From contig CAYVWR010000001.1 of the NCBI GenBank assembly GCA_964455525.1, forward strand, positions 310,001 to 374,000: DNA of 64,000 bases, in the 5' to 3' direction. Source of the DNA: JAFDZV01 sp964455525. Lineage in GTDB: Bacteria; Bacteroidota; Ignavibacteria; OLB7. This document shows positions 1-10,230 of this stretch, piece by piece. Under the pieces are notes generated by a model. The model was not told the DNA's origin, did not search any database, and saw only the letters and a list, made by a program, of their open reading frames with translations. The translations under genes were made by a program, and so were the position numbers. Positions within the stretch are counted from its first letter, which is position 1; each line of letters begins with the position of its first letter.

Positions 1-515
1 TTATGAGCGACACACCCCTGCCCATGATGACGATCGCATATGGTACGCGCCAGCCGATGGCCGATGAAAAACCATACGACGCGGAGACGGGCATAGGCCG
101 GTCCGCACCAGACGCAGCCCCCCCCAATATAGTGCCTCACCGATGCCGCAACCGCCGTGAAAGGAACCTTGCTTGGGTCTGAAAAACATCATGCTGAACG
201 ACAGGCACCGGCACAAGGCAATCCGGCACTCCCCGGCCCATATCTCATCGAGCAGCATGAAACTATCTGAACAAGGCTCGATCGAGCGGCCCCATAATCC
301 CCTGGTGCTCACGGCATTGCCACATCAGAGTGCATGCCCGGCGCAATCGGCATAGCAGGGCACTGTGCTCCCCCCCCGGCCAGTTGCGACAGGCACACGC
401 CCGCGCTACATGTTTTGGAGGAGCCGCCCATACAGTATCTTTCCTGTTCTGGTCGGCATGACAATTGACACTAGAGAGAATACTTGCAGCAATATCAACC
501 GAGGAATGTCCGAAC
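1..515. other. No gene recognised
   Basis: About 500 bases of GC-rich sequence with short open frames on both strands. None has a recognisable domain, a convincing ribosome-binding site or protein-like composition. It may include the end of a gene lying outside the window, but I cannot show this. Confidence 0.4.
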
Positions 516-1088
516 ATGAAGATGCATCCTGCAATCCGTCTCCTCCCTGCTCTGCTCATCCTCCTTGCCGCCTGCTCAGGAACCGACGAACGGTCGGCAG
601 CCGACAAAGGGCTCCGCCCCATCGATACTGCGGTCAATACCCAGCCGGTTACCGTACAATGGTCGGTGACATCCACCGGCATCGGTCCGATCCGTGTTGG
701 CATGACGCTGGCGCAGGCACGCGAGGCGCTGAACGGCGCCCTTGTGGTAACCGATAGCACGTCGCCCTGCTTCTATGTGCGCCCTGGCAGAGGCCCAGCA
801 GGACTCTCGTTTATGGTCACCAGCGGGCAGATCGCGCGCATTGACATACAAGACGATTCAATCGCCACCGATGCCGGAGCACGTGTTGGCGACAACGAGG
901 AACGTATCAAGGCTCTGTACCCCGACCGGATAGAGGTTCAGCCACACAAATACAGCACCGGGCATTATCTGATCGTAACGCCCCAGGCAGGGGAATCACG
1001 GATCATCTTTGAGACCGATGGCACAACGGTCACACGATATCGTGCGGGAAAACTTCCAGAAGTGGAATGGGTCGAGGGATGCTCATAA
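516..1088 (+). CDS. Putative lipoprotein, unknown function
   Basis: A 190-residue protein that starts with a signal sequence and a lipobox ending in LLAAC, so it is probably lipidated at that Cys and membrane-anchored. I chose the ATG at 516, preceded by a GAGGA stretch, because it places the charged MKMH directly before the hydrophobic segment; an ATG at 465 would add 17 unrelated residues. The mature part contains GIGPIRVGMTLAQAREAL, a pattern seen in small secreted proteins with an OmlA/SmpA-like fold, and two Cys that could form a disulfide. No catalytic motif is visible. The export assignment is firm; the function is unknown. Confidence 0.7.
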   Translation: MKMHPAIRLLPALLILLAACSGTDERSAADKGLRPIDTAVNTQPVTVQWSVTSTGIGPIRVGMTLAQAREALNGALVVTDSTSPCFYVRPGRGPAGLSFMVTSGQIARIDIQDDSIATDAGARVGDNEERIKALYPDRIEVQPHKYSTGHYLIVTPQAGESRIIFETDGTTVTRYRAGKLPEVEWVEGCS

Positions 1089-1458
1089 CAGCAGCGACCT
1101 TCCCCGCTTCCTTCTATCGGGGAGAAGAGCGCCATGGCATTCTTCTCTCCACCGTCCTTCATGGCTCCGCTCACACCAGCGAGCGCGCCGCCATCCGGCT
1201 CACAACACCACCCGGACGAGAATGATCGCATGGGAATCCCAACGGCTCGGGCAACAGCCTATACAGGCGATAATCGGCCCCGGGCCGATGGCCCACCCCA
1301 GCGAACAGCTTCCGGCATGCCACTGGTCGTCACATCCGGCGCCCTCTGGCATGGAACTTTATCAGCATCATTCTCATGGATCATATTCATCGGAGCATCT
1401 TCCAGTATGAATGGATCGTCTGAAACAGTTGAACCGCTGAACTTTGTAGAGGTGCATC

Positions 1459-2301
1459 ATGCGCTGGATAGGCCAACGTCAGAGTACAAATGTTGAAGAT
1501 CGCCGGGGCGCGCGCACAGGGCTGGCCGTGGGAGGAGGTGTGGGCACGATCATCATCGCGCTGCTCGCCTACTTTCTCGGCTTCGACCCCAGTTCCCTCC
1601 CGGAACAGATACCGCAACCGGCACAGCAGGGACGTTCCGGCCAGGTGTCCAACGCGGCAGAGGATTCTCTTGCGCAATTTGTATCGGTAGTGCTCGCAAA
1701 AACGGAAGATGTGTGGGGGGAACTGTTCAGACAACAGGGGAACCAGTACCGCGAACCCCGTCTCGTGCTCTTTACCGACCAGGTTCAATCGGCCTGTGGC
1801 ATCGCAGGCGCAGCAGTTGGCCCATTCTACTGTCCGGCCGATAGCAAGGTATATATCGACCTCTCATTCTATCGCACGCTTCGGAGCCGACTTGGTGCGC
1901 CGGGGGATTTTGCGCAGGCCTATGTGATCGCACACGAGGTTGGCCATCACGTACAGCATCTGCTCGGCATCTCCGAACGCGTGCATCAGGCGCAGCAACG
2001 CTCGGGCCGCACCCAGGCAAATGAACTGTCGGTGCGGCTTGAACTTCAGGCCGACTTCTTTGCCGGAGTCTGGGCACACTATGCCGAAAAGGAGGGCATC
2101 CTCGATGTGGGCGATATCGACGAGGCATTGCGTGCGGCCAGCGCCATCGGCGACGACAAGCTTCAGAGGGAGGCCCAGGGATATGTTGTCCCGGATTCCT
2201 TTACCCATGGCACATCCGAGCAACGGGCACGATGGTTCAAGAAGGGATATCAGACAGGAGATATGCGCCAAGGAGATACATTTGCGGCACGCACACTCTG
2301 A
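1459..2301 (+). CDS. ypfJ: YpfJ/KPN_02809-family neutral zinc metallopeptidase
   Basis: A 280-residue membrane-anchored zinc protease. It begins MRWIGQRQSTNVEDRRG, the characteristic start of the family. A single transmembrane segment (about residues 23-41) and a linker follow. The catalytic domain has the GPFYCPAD motif (about 121-128), HEVGH at 159-163 as the zinc and catalytic motif, and ELQAD further on, which likely provides the third ligand. The length is normal for the family. The substrate is not known for most members. It stands alone and converges with the minus-strand gene ending at 2497. Confidence 0.9.
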   Translation: MRWIGQRQSTNVEDRRGARTGLAVGGGVGTIIIALLAYFLGFDPSSLPEQIPQPAQQGRSGQVSNAAEDSLAQFVSVVLAKTEDVWGELFRQQGNQYREPRLVLFTDQVQSACGIAGAAVGPFYCPADSKVYIDLSFYRTLRSRLGAPGDFAQAYVIAHEVGHHVQHLLGISERVHQAQQRSGRTQANELSVRLELQADFFAGVWAHYAEKEGILDVGDIDEALRAASAIGDDKLQREAQGYVVPDSFTHGTSEQRARWFKKGYQTGDMRQGDTFAARTL

Positions 2302-2496
2302 TAGTCGTAACACGCCTATCCGGCGGCTACCACAAGGGGTGGATATCACGATGGCCATGATCGCAGGATCGTGGCCACTCACCGGGATGCGGGGCTATCG
2401 AGCACCCCAGGGGATATGCCATCGGCCATGGAGCGGCAGCGCGAGATGACGGCAGTGTAACAACCGGGCATCTCCCGACTATCAGAGCGGGACAAC

Positions 2497-4572
2497 TCAG
2501 AGCGGGACAACGAAGGTGAAATTTGCGCCGAACTGCCCGAGCGGTCCTATGCCCTGACGGGCATCGACACGGCCGGCAACGATGTCGGTAAGGAAAAGCG
2601 GGATGCGGCTCAGAGCTATACCAACCTCCGAATACCATAGATCCCCCGTCCCCGTGTACCCAACCGGATGCCGCTGTATATAGCGGGCTGCTGCACCGGC
2701 CAGGACCAGCTCAACACCGCGCCCCTTATACGTTGGCAGGCCTATCGCCCTCCACCAGAGATCGGTCAGATTGAACTCCCCGCCGAGCGCGATATATTCG
2801 GTGCCGCCATAGAATCCCTTGGGGGGCGAGACCAGCCCGCCCGGCTTGCCGAAACTGGCCGCCGAGCTGCGAAGCCGGAATTGATATTGGATCGGCAACG
2901 TTGCTGTGCCAATGCCGCCAGCGCCGAGCAGTGTCAGCATCATCGGCGTATACCCGGTCTCCACAACCGGGAACGAAAGCGATAGCAACGCTTCCACCAG
3001 ACGGAAATCGGCATCACGATCAACCTTGCTCCCGAGAAGCCCCGAGACCGACCAACGGACATCGAGATCATTCACCGGCGTGATCTTCAGAAATGGTGCG
3101 GCATGCCCCCATTCCAGATCGGCCTTGACACACTGATAACCGCCATCGTCGATCGGCGGATTATCCTGAAAATCCTTGGTATTCCAGGTGAGCAACGACC
3201 ACCGCGATGCCGTCGCCAGCGAGAACTGGCGCGTGCGCTCAAATTCGGCAGTAAAGCGCAGTGGATCATAGACAACATCCACACCGGCCAGCCAGCCATC
3301 CTTGCGATAAAAGTCGTAATAATCCTGATGAAGCCCGGCCGCTACAAGCGTGTTCATAATGCGCGGATAGCTTTTATCCCCCGTGCTGGTCACATCGATA
3401 AGCGAAAACGCAGCCGCACGTGGTATCACCTGGAACGCATTGCCAGATCCAAGCTTCAACCTCGCCGTCACTTCGCCGATCGGCCGTTGCAGGCCAAAGC
3501 TATAGCCCCCCATCCCGCCCACTGCCACCGGCCCCGCCGATATGCCCAGGGTCGCACCAAGCGATGCCGAGCCGACACGATTATAGTCGATATAGGGAAG
3601 TGCCGTCAAGGCAACGGAGCTGCTCGGACGGGCGGCCAGGACGCTCTCCCCTATCGCCTCGATCTGCCGGGCGCTCAGACTGCTCCTCCCTTCCCAGAAC
3701 CCAGGGAGGGCGCGCTCGGCTCCGTCGCGTACGACGATCTGCCGCGCCTGGGTGCGGATGGAATCTGGAATCGGCAGGTTCACATGCCGATCGGAAAGCC
3801 TAGTGCTTATCCGAAAGGCGAACTCCGGCTCGGCGATTCCAAATGCAAGCGCCGTTACCTCTGCCACGCCGCTCAGCTCAAACGACTCCGGCTGATAGCT
3901 TCCCCCGCCTACCGATGAGAACCGTCCCGTCAGATGAAATTCCCGTAAAAATGGTATCGCAGTTGACTTCGACGGACGTAGATCGAGCGCCACAAGGTCA
4001 TAGCTCCCCTCGGCGATCCAAAGTTTTCCCTCGAAGACCGGAAACAGATCCGTTGCCGGGAGCAGATCGACCTCATAGACCGGTATCCCGTCTCTAAGAG
4101 CACGCCCGGCCACCTCGAACCTGTAGAACGATGCCATATCGGCCGATAACGGTGATGCGATAGCCGTGGTAAGAAAAACGAATTTTGTATCATCAATGCT
4201 GAAATAACCGCCCAGCGATCGGACGTTATCGACCAGGTTCGCCGCCGGCCCGGAAATATCGGCCGTCCCGCGCACCGCATCTATCCTGACCCGTGTTCCG
4301 ATATCCCTTCCCTGGTAGATCGTCCCCACCGATTCGTAGATCAGCTCCCGCTCCGGCATCAGCACGACCTTTGAATCGCCTGGCCGGATCTCGACGAACG
4401 ACGTCGTGGACAGAGCGGCGGTAAAGGATCGCGTGGAGGATTCCGCCGCCGCACGACGAGCCTTCGCATTGCGCATGATCTCATCGGCATTCGGAATGAT
4501 AGCGATCTGCGCCTGCGCCATGGTTGTGGCCAGAGCAAAAAGCAAGAGGAACATTATTATACGCGAGCGCAT
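2497..4572 (-). CDS. DUF5686-like outer-membrane protein
   Basis: A 691-residue exported protein. A signal peptide (MRSRIIMFLLLFALATTMAQA) precedes NADEIMRNAKARRA, which resembles the start of DUF5686 family proteins of Bacteroidota (ADEIMAKAIA-type). Residues up to about 280 form a soluble, beta-rich domain. The remainder alternates short aromatic strands and Gly-rich turns and ends in FTFVVPL, as expected of an outer-membrane beta-barrel terminating in an aromatic residue. No catalytic residues are evident. It probably lies in the outer membrane as a barrel with a periplasmic domain. It could also be a more distant barrel family, since I judge membership by pattern only. Confidence 0.6.
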   Translation of the reverse strand: MRSRIIMFLLLFALATTMAQAQIAIIPNADEIMRNAKARRAAAESSTRSFTAALSTTSFVEIRPGDSKVVLMPERELIYESVGTIYQGRDIGTRVRIDAVRGTADISGPAANLVDNVRSLGGYFSIDDTKFVFLTTAIASPLSADMASFYRFEVAGRALRDGIPVYEVDLLPATDLFPVFEGKLWIAEGSYDLVALDLRPSKSTAIPFLREFHLTGRFSSVGGGSYQPESFELSGVAEVTALAFGIAEPEFAFRISTRLSDRHVNLPIPDSIRTQARQIVVRDGAERALPGFWEGRSSLSARQIEAIGESVLAARPSSSVALTALPYIDYNRVGSASLGATLGISAGPVAVGGMGGYSFGLQRPIGEVTARLKLGSGNAFQVIPRAAAFSLIDVTSTGDKSYPRIMNTLVAAGLHQDYYDFYRKDGWLAGVDVVYDPLRFTAEFERTRQFSLATASRWSLLTWNTKDFQDNPPIDDGGYQCVKADLEWGHAAPFLKITPVNDLDVRWSVSGLLGSKVDRDADFRLVEALLSLSFPVVETGYTPMMLTLLGAGGIGTATLPIQYQFRLRSSAASFGKPGGLVSPPKGFYGGTEYIALGGEFNLTDLWWRAIGLPTYKGRGVELVLAGAAARYIQRHPVGYTGTGDLWYSEVGIALSRIPLFLTDIVAGRVDARQGIGPLGQFGANFTFVVPL

Positions 4573-4924
4573 ACGGTATCCAGTAAAACAATGATCTCCG
4601 GCATATCCGGCTGGCCCCCCCCCCGATCTGCGGCGCAGATCCGGTCGAAGCCATACGGAATGCCTCCTGGTTCTGCCTGCTCAACTGTTGTGCCGGAAGC
4701 AACCGGCATGCTGGCGTATGCCCCGGAAGAAGAGGGATACCGATCGTGGATGAAATTTCGCCGGGATTATTCTTACCATCCACGGGGCATCCCGACCGCA
4801 CTGTGCCGGGAATCCCGATCATGGCCATCTCCCGGGCCGGATCTGCACCCCGGACGATCCCCCGCATGGCATAGACTGCTTATGCCGACGGAGCTATGAG
4901 CACCGGATCAATCGAAGCAATGCA
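4573..4924. promoter_or_regulatory. Divergent intergenic region
   Basis: 350 bases between two divergently read genes (starts at 4572 minus and 4925 plus), so promoters for both should be here. I see a C-tract near 4617 and short GC-rich inverted repeats near 4820-4855, but no motif I can name. Confidence 0.4.
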
Positions 4925-6775
4925 ATGATGAAAGAATCTGAGCGCCCATGTACACATCCTGGAATCGGCACGGTTGCTCCCGACCGGCCGATCGCCATGC
5001 AGCCCCCTCCACGCCCCGATATCCATCAGCCTCCCACCGTTCAAAGCGCGCTGCTCTTTCGCGCAAAGGCAACACTACTGCAATTCGGGAGAATGGCACG
5101 CAACCTGGCGCATCGCGCGCCCCTGCATCATCCGTCCGGCGGGCAGATGTCCGAGCATCCCTGTATCGCAGAATCCACAACGCTTCTATGGGGAGGCGCC
5201 ACCCCTTCGGAGAGGCAACTGCTTGCCGGGAAAGTACACAATCTCCGTATCGCTCTCTCCCGTCTCCACACGGTGGAGGTACCCGCCGGTGCACTCTTCA
5301 GCTTCTGGGGGCAGATAGGACGGGCGAGCAGATGGAAGGGATATGCAAAAGGACGTGAACTGCGCGAAGGATGCCTTATCCCAAGCATCGGAGGAGGATT
5401 ATGCCAGCTCTCGGGAGCATTGTACGATGCGGCTCTGCAAGCCGGGTTCCAGATCGTCGAACGCCATCCCCATAGCATCATCATACCGGGATCGGCAGCA
5501 GAACATGGACGGGATGCAACCGTTTTCTGGAACTATATCGACCTCCGATTCCGTTCCCCGCATGCCTTTCGCATCGAAGCCACCATGGATGCAACGACGC
5601 TGACCATCAGATTACGAGGACGATCCGAGAAAACAGTGCGCCCATTGCCGGTGGTCCTGCCACCACCCCCTTCAAGCGCCCATTCCGCCCCCCCGCAGAG
5701 CTGCGCCAGTTGCGATGTACACGACTGTTTTCGCCATACCAAACCGCAGAGCACCACCGGACGCACCGCCTACCTGGTTGACGGCTACTGGCCGGAATTC
5801 GACAGCTATCTACAACAATCGCATGGTGACCATGATATGCTGCTGCTCCCGCTCGATGGCAGGGCGTTCAAGAAAGAGGCATATGCATGGAATACGAATG
5901 GATTTCCCAATATCCATAAGCATACCCTGTGGACGCTCCTGCGATCGGCACGATCGAGACGACTTGCAATGCAGGGCGCGGCCAGACAGCAATTCCTGCT
6001 TGCAGCCAACGAACATCTGGCAGCACGATATGCATCCCTTCTGCCACATGATGTCGCCCATGTGACGGTGATGCAGCACCTGGTTCCATTTCTATGGCGG
6101 CATGGACATCTTGGCGGCCGGACGTTCGACGTGTTGATGACATCGCTCCCGCTGAGAACCCTGCACGACCGTTTGGATCGTGCTGCATCGCTGCATCCTG
6201 AAAGCACGACGCTGGCAGATTTCCGTGCCGATGCACAACTGCTACGGGACGAGGAGGAGGCCCTCCGATACGCTCGCAGGATCATCACCCCACACACGGA
6301 GATCGCCTCGCAGTATCCCGATACGGCAGTGAAGCTGGAATGGGCGCTGCCACACACCTCGTCTACAACAATGGCTGCCGGAACCACCCGCACCACACTG
6401 CTGTTCCCAGCATCGACGCTTGGCAGAAAAGGAGCCTACGAGCTACGCACGGCTCTCCAGGGCCTTGACGTGCATCTGCTGCTGTTGGGACCGCAACTCG
6501 AAGGAGAGAACTTCTGGCAGGGGCTATCGACCGAGCGGATAGGGCCGCAGGCCAACTGGCACACCAGAACCGATGCGGCGGTATTGCCGGCATTTGTAGA
6601 ACATGCACCACGACGGCTGCTCACAGCTATCAGCCTTGGTATCCCCGTGATCGCATCCACAGCATGCGGTCTGGAGAATATGCAGGGGACTGTAACGATT
6701 CCACCAGGAGATACAGCCGCACTGCGGGGCAGCATTGAAGCGATTATCAGGAACCGCCGGAACCGGCCGGAATAA
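4925..6775 (+). CDS. VanW-like domain fused to a glycosyltransferase-like domain
   Basis: A 616-residue protein in two parts. Residues about 70-230 hold a VanW-family domain: KVHNLRIALSRLHTVEVPAG, FSFWGQIGRAS, REGCLIPSIGGGLCQLSGALYDAAL and HPHSIIIPG are the typical blocks. The C-terminal half (about 300-616) resembles a glycosyltransferase family 1/4 (GT-B) protein, with HVTVMQHLVPFL, a TTLLFPASTLGRKGAYEL segment and ISLGIPVIASTACGLENM before a GDTAALRGSIEAI helix. VanW is associated with glycopeptide-resistance clusters but its chemistry is not established. The fusion suggests a role in a surface or storage glycan. There is no signal peptide, so it is probably cytoplasmic. The start is uncertain; several ATG codons follow within 75 bases. 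Confidence 0.75.
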   Translation: MMKESERPCTHPGIGTVAPDRPIAMQPPPRPDIHQPPTVQSALLFRAKATLLQFGRMARNLAHRAPLHHPSGGQMSEHPCIAESTTLLWGGATPSERQLLAGKVHNLRIALSRLHTVEVPAGALFSFWGQIGRASRWKGYAKGRELREGCLIPSIGGGLCQLSGALYDAALQAGFQIVERHPHSIIIPGSAAEHGRDATVFWNYIDLRFRSPHAFRIEATMDATTLTIRLRGRSEKTVRPLPVVLPPPPSSAHSAPPQSCASCDVHDCFRHTKPQSTTGRTAYLVDGYWPEFDSYLQQSHGDHDMLLLPLDGRAFKKEAYAWNTNGFPNIHKHTLWTLLRSARSRRLAMQGAARQQFLLAANEHLAARYASLLPHDVAHVTVMQHLVPFLWRHGHLGGRTFDVLMTSLPLRTLHDRLDRAASLHPESTTLADFRADAQLLRDEEEALRYARRIITPHTEIASQYPDTAVKLEWALPHTSSTTMAAGTTRTTLLFPASTLGRKGAYELRTALQGLDVHLLLLGPQLEGENFWQGLSTERIGPQANWHTRTDAAVLPAFVEHAPRRLLTAISLGIPVIASTACGLENMQGTVTIPPGDTAALRGSIEAIIRNRRNRPE

Positions 6776-7536
6776 GCACGGGCAGAAACGCCGCCGGAAA
6801 TACCGGCGATGCCAGTGGCTAGAATATGACCTGAAAAAAGAACCGGAACGATGCAGCGGAGCACCACCATCCGCAGCGAGCCGAACAGGGGCATCCATAG
6901 AAATACCGCCGGAAAAATCCCTGCGGCACATAGATATGGGCGAACAGACAACGAAGAATGCCGGTGGAGTGCCATCCTCAGCATATTCACCACCAGCAGA
7001 GAAGCATGAACCTGCCGGGCATGCAGCCGTATTATCCACACAACAATGTACAGCATCATCGAAATGGAGAGGAAGACTTCAGCGGACTCTTCGGTATTTC
7101 CCTGATATCCGGCGGGGCCTGGAGGGTACACAAAGATGTACTGTCCCCCGCCTCCGGCAAAGCATAACTTGGCCGAATGCAGATTGATAAATGGTGGCGG
7201 GAGTTTGGTTGTACAGCTCGATGGACAGCCGGATTCCCGTCACTCTGGAACCAGAGCCTTTCGGCAATTCATACACGGCATCCGGGTTCCGCATGGCATA
7301 ATCCAGTCGTGCCGGAAAACCGGAGCCACGATCGCGGCCAGCACGTCTTTCAGACCCCATATCTCGTCGATATGGCAGCAGAGCGATCATCAACCTTCCC
7401 CCCATCCAACTCACAATGGTTTACCTTGCCGATGCACCTGGCTCTCATGCCGGGACATCATGGGAACATTTGCTTCGGCATCACTTATAGAGGTGAACAC
7501 TGTCAACCAATCATATTCACGCAACAGGGTAATTGA
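6776..7536. other. Long intergenic region with one strong palindrome
   Basis: 760 bases without a supported gene. Open frames on either strand have odd composition and no domain. The only clear feature is the GTACA palindrome at 7124-7143. The leader of the next gene may be long. Confidence 0.45.
7124..7143. promoter_or_regulatory. GGGTACA-CAAAGA-TGTAC palindrome, copy 1
   Basis: GGGTACA, spacer CAAAGA, then TGTACTG. It shares 18 of 20 bases, spacer included, with copies at 16828 and 27948. It sits inside a larger GC-rich inverted repeat (GGCGGGG near 7111, CCCCGCC near 7146), so an RNA hairpin is possible as well as a protein operator. It ends 393 bases before the start of a secreted-protein gene. 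Confidence 0.5.
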
Positions 7537-9123
7537 ATGATCCCATTGAAGAAAAGATTTTCTTCTGGAGTCGTACTCTGTGCAGGACTCGCGCTGTCGC
7601 TTGCAGGCATAGCCCAAGCACAGCCGTATTTCCAGTCCACATTCCCAGGCAACAGTACGCTAGCACATGATGCGGCACGGGGTGGAGTCCTGCTAACGAA
7701 TGATGGTGGCACCATTTCCGTAGGCGAATCACGGTCGTTTGGCAATAGCCGCGACTACGATGTCTACGTTGTGAAGACCAATGAATGTGGCTTCATACAA
7801 TGGTCCACCACCTACAACTTCGGCGGAAACGACTACGGACGAAAGATCCGGCAGACCAGCGATGGTGGGTATATCATCACTGGCTCGACGGATAACACGC
7901 ACAGTTGCTGCAATATCAGCCGCCCCGCATTTCAGAAGGTCGAGCAGGATATATTCCTGCTTCGGATCGATTCAAAAGGCAGCACGGTATGGGCAAAGAC
8001 CTACGGCGGACCACGTCATGACGTGGCAACCGATGTTCAGATCTATCCTGACGAGGGCTTTGTCGTCTCTGGCATTACACAGAGCTTCGGTGATGGGAAA
8101 ACCAACGGCTATCTCATGAGAACCAATTCCAACGGTGATATCATCTGGGGCCGTAGCTATGGCCAGAGAGATGGCGCCGAGATTCTCAACAGTTGCACCG
8201 TTACTGCCAAAGGGGACATCTTGGCAGTTGGCGCAACCCAGAGCTTCGGCAACCAGAACATCCTCGCCATCAGAACGGATGGTAATGGAGTTATAAATCC
8301 GTCCATCGTCTCCCCCCCCACTTGGGCAGAATTCTTCCCATATAAAGGAACGGGTGTTGCCCGCCATATCATCGAAGCCAGCGACGGGACATTTGTCATC
8401 GCCGGATGGCTTCAGACGCTCGAGCCAGGTACACGCGACGGCTATCTGCTTAGGATCGACGGGGCAGGGACGGCCCAGTTCGACCAGGTATTCGCCGGCG
8501 TCGCCGATGACGAGATTGCAGAGATCCGGGAAACCTTTGATGGCGACCTGGTCTATACCGGCTACATGACCGACGCAGGATTCGGACAACGCGATCTCCT
8601 GCTCTGCGGCGTTGATTATAAATTCAACCCACAGTGGTACAGCCTCCATGGCGGAAAACGCAACGACGAGGGTTTCTCGCTTGCATTTGATGCGGAGCGT
8701 AGCAAGAAGTATGGCGCAGTGTATGTGGCGGCAAACGGTGTAACCGAGAGCTTTACCAAAGAAGGTGAAGATCTCTATTTGATCCAGGCGATCAAAAACG
8801 GCTACACGGGATGCAACGACATGCAGACAAAAGCCAAAGTCTTCCGTCCTGAACTCCGGGAGAAACAGGTCGAGTATTGCCATCCCCTTGCACTCTCTCA
8901 GTGCAATACGAAAGTTGCTCCGGTCTACAATAAAGATCAGAGACTTCTCTGCACTCCATGCAAGAAGGACCTGGATGATGAAGGCAACGAACCCGACCTG
9001 GGACGGTTGGATCGTGGCATTCCTTCCAATGGACTGACAGCACAGGTTACCAGCAGCGGCAATGTCAAGGTCATGGGACTGACCGAGACAGCGCAGAGCG
9101 TGGCCGTGCAGCCCACTCGCTAG
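7537..9123 (+). CDS. Secreted repeat protein, beta-propeller-like
   Basis: A 528-residue exported protein with a signal peptide cleaved near AQA-QPYF. Residues about 40-420 carry at least six repeats of roughly 50-60 residues built around a T-DGG or DEGF turn, a V-G-TQSFG strand, L-RTD-NG, and an IIWGRSYG-type strand. This pattern occurs in Bacteroidota proteins annotated as PQQ-like or delta-60-type propellers, which often act as surface binding modules. The C-terminal 100 residues are Cys-containing (CTPCKKD) and end in a short beta-rich stretch (VTSSGNVKVMGLTE) without a convincing T9SS tail. The function is unknown. A clear intrinsic terminator follows. Confidence 0.7.
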   Translation: MIPLKKRFSSGVVLCAGLALSLAGIAQAQPYFQSTFPGNSTLAHDAARGGVLLTNDGGTISVGESRSFGNSRDYDVYVVKTNECGFIQWSTTYNFGGNDYGRKIRQTSDGGYIITGSTDNTHSCCNISRPAFQKVEQDIFLLRIDSKGSTVWAKTYGGPRHDVATDVQIYPDEGFVVSGITQSFGDGKTNGYLMRTNSNGDIIWGRSYGQRDGAEILNSCTVTAKGDILAVGATQSFGNQNILAIRTDGNGVINPSIVSPPTWAEFFPYKGTGVARHIIEASDGTFVIAGWLQTLEPGTRDGYLLRIDGAGTAQFDQVFAGVADDEIAEIRETFDGDLVYTGYMTDAGFGQRDLLLCGVDYKFNPQWYSLHGGKRNDEGFSLAFDAERSKKYGAVYVAANGVTESFTKEGEDLYLIQAIKNGYTGCNDMQTKAKVFRPELREKQVEYCHPLALSQCNTKVAPVYNKDQRLLCTPCKKDLDDEGNEPDLGRLDRGIPSNGLTAQVTSSGNVKVMGLTETAQSVAVQPTR

Positions 9124-9152
9124 TATATCCGGGAGCAACATGCTTCCATCAG

Positions 9153-9190
9153 GGATGCCATCCATATCTATGTGGATGGCATCCTTTTTT
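9153..9190 (+). terminator. Rho-independent terminator
   Basis: Perfect 12-bp stem (GGATGCCATCCA at 9153-9164 with its complement at 9173-9184), an 8-base loop and a run of six T. It lies 30 bases after the stop of the secreted-protein gene. Confidence 0.92.
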
Positions 9191-10230
9191 ATTCCGCGTT
9201 CATCCTACGTCCCAGATCCCCCCCCCACGATACCGGCGGTCACACCGATAGGATATGCGGGAAACGGCCATCCCCAGGCGCCCGGAATGCCATCCGGCCT
9301 ACTCTGCAAACATCGGTATATCCCTTTACCGCATCCTTGGGAGGGCGGAATACATGCCCTGCAACGGCATAACCGCATCGCGGACACCTCGCGCTCCCCA
9401 CATTGATAGGCACCTCGCCCCCTGTTTCACATGGGGCAACACAGCAAACGGACCATTGGCCACCCCCAGAAATTTGTGTCGGACAACCGCCTGCTCCCCT
9501 CTTCGCCTGCCTCGCCAGGCGCCATTGGCGGCAACACACTGATAGCCACCCCGCCAACGGCGTTGATCCGCCCGACTCTCTCGCTCAAGGCCTTCTCATT
9601 ACGCGCTGCAAGCAGAACCTTCGCACAACTGGTACGCCAGCAACAGCAGAGGAACAGCCGCGATCTGCATCCGCCGATATGAACGGCGCATACTGCCGGT
9701 AGGGTTTGCACCAGTATGCCCGCGACAAGTTCCGTTGGTGAGCATGCCATTTCCATACGATAGTGGCGTTCCCGATAATCATTCACATCTTCTCCTACAG
9801 CAGCAGGCCACGAGAGCAGCACAGCAGCCTATCGGTGCCATCCGATGAACTCGCCTTTGAAGTCGGCCGCAAAGCCCTTTTCCAGCGCTGGCTGGCATCA
9901 TCCCGGACCTGGCATCATAGGAGCCATGACGGGTGCCATACCGGATCAGGCAGAGAAGAGGATACTGGCCATGAATTATCGTTGCCCCGGCACAAGCGAT
10001 TCCGAAACCTGATCCGTCATCATAATTTGCATTGTTCCAATCTACGCGCCGCTGGAAAAGAACCCTGACATTCTGACCGGCCGAATCAGGCCGGGATATG
10101 CTTTTTGAGGACCTACTGCATCAGAAAACAGATGCGGTAGTCCTTGGTATCGAAAACTCATGGAAGCACAACCAGCGAGGTAATGATATCGGAACAGCGG
10201 TCATGCTATCCGGTATTGAGTCCCTATCCT
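9191..10230. other. Gene-poor kilobase
   Basis: About 1 kb with only short open frames of implausible composition (Arg-, Cys- and Pro-rich, no domains). I see no RNA gene, repeat array or mobile element. It may be a spacer or an eroded gene. Confidence 0.45.

Noticed and set aside
6436..7131. 231-codon minus-strand frame in the gap after the VanW fusion gene
   Set aside because: It overlaps the 3' end of a supported gene, has no ribosome site and an implausible composition.
7972..9165. 397-codon open frame antisense to the secreted repeat protein
   Set aside because: It mirrors a real gene with a signal peptide and repeats. Composition is Cys- and Ile-rich without domains, an effect of GC-rich codons.
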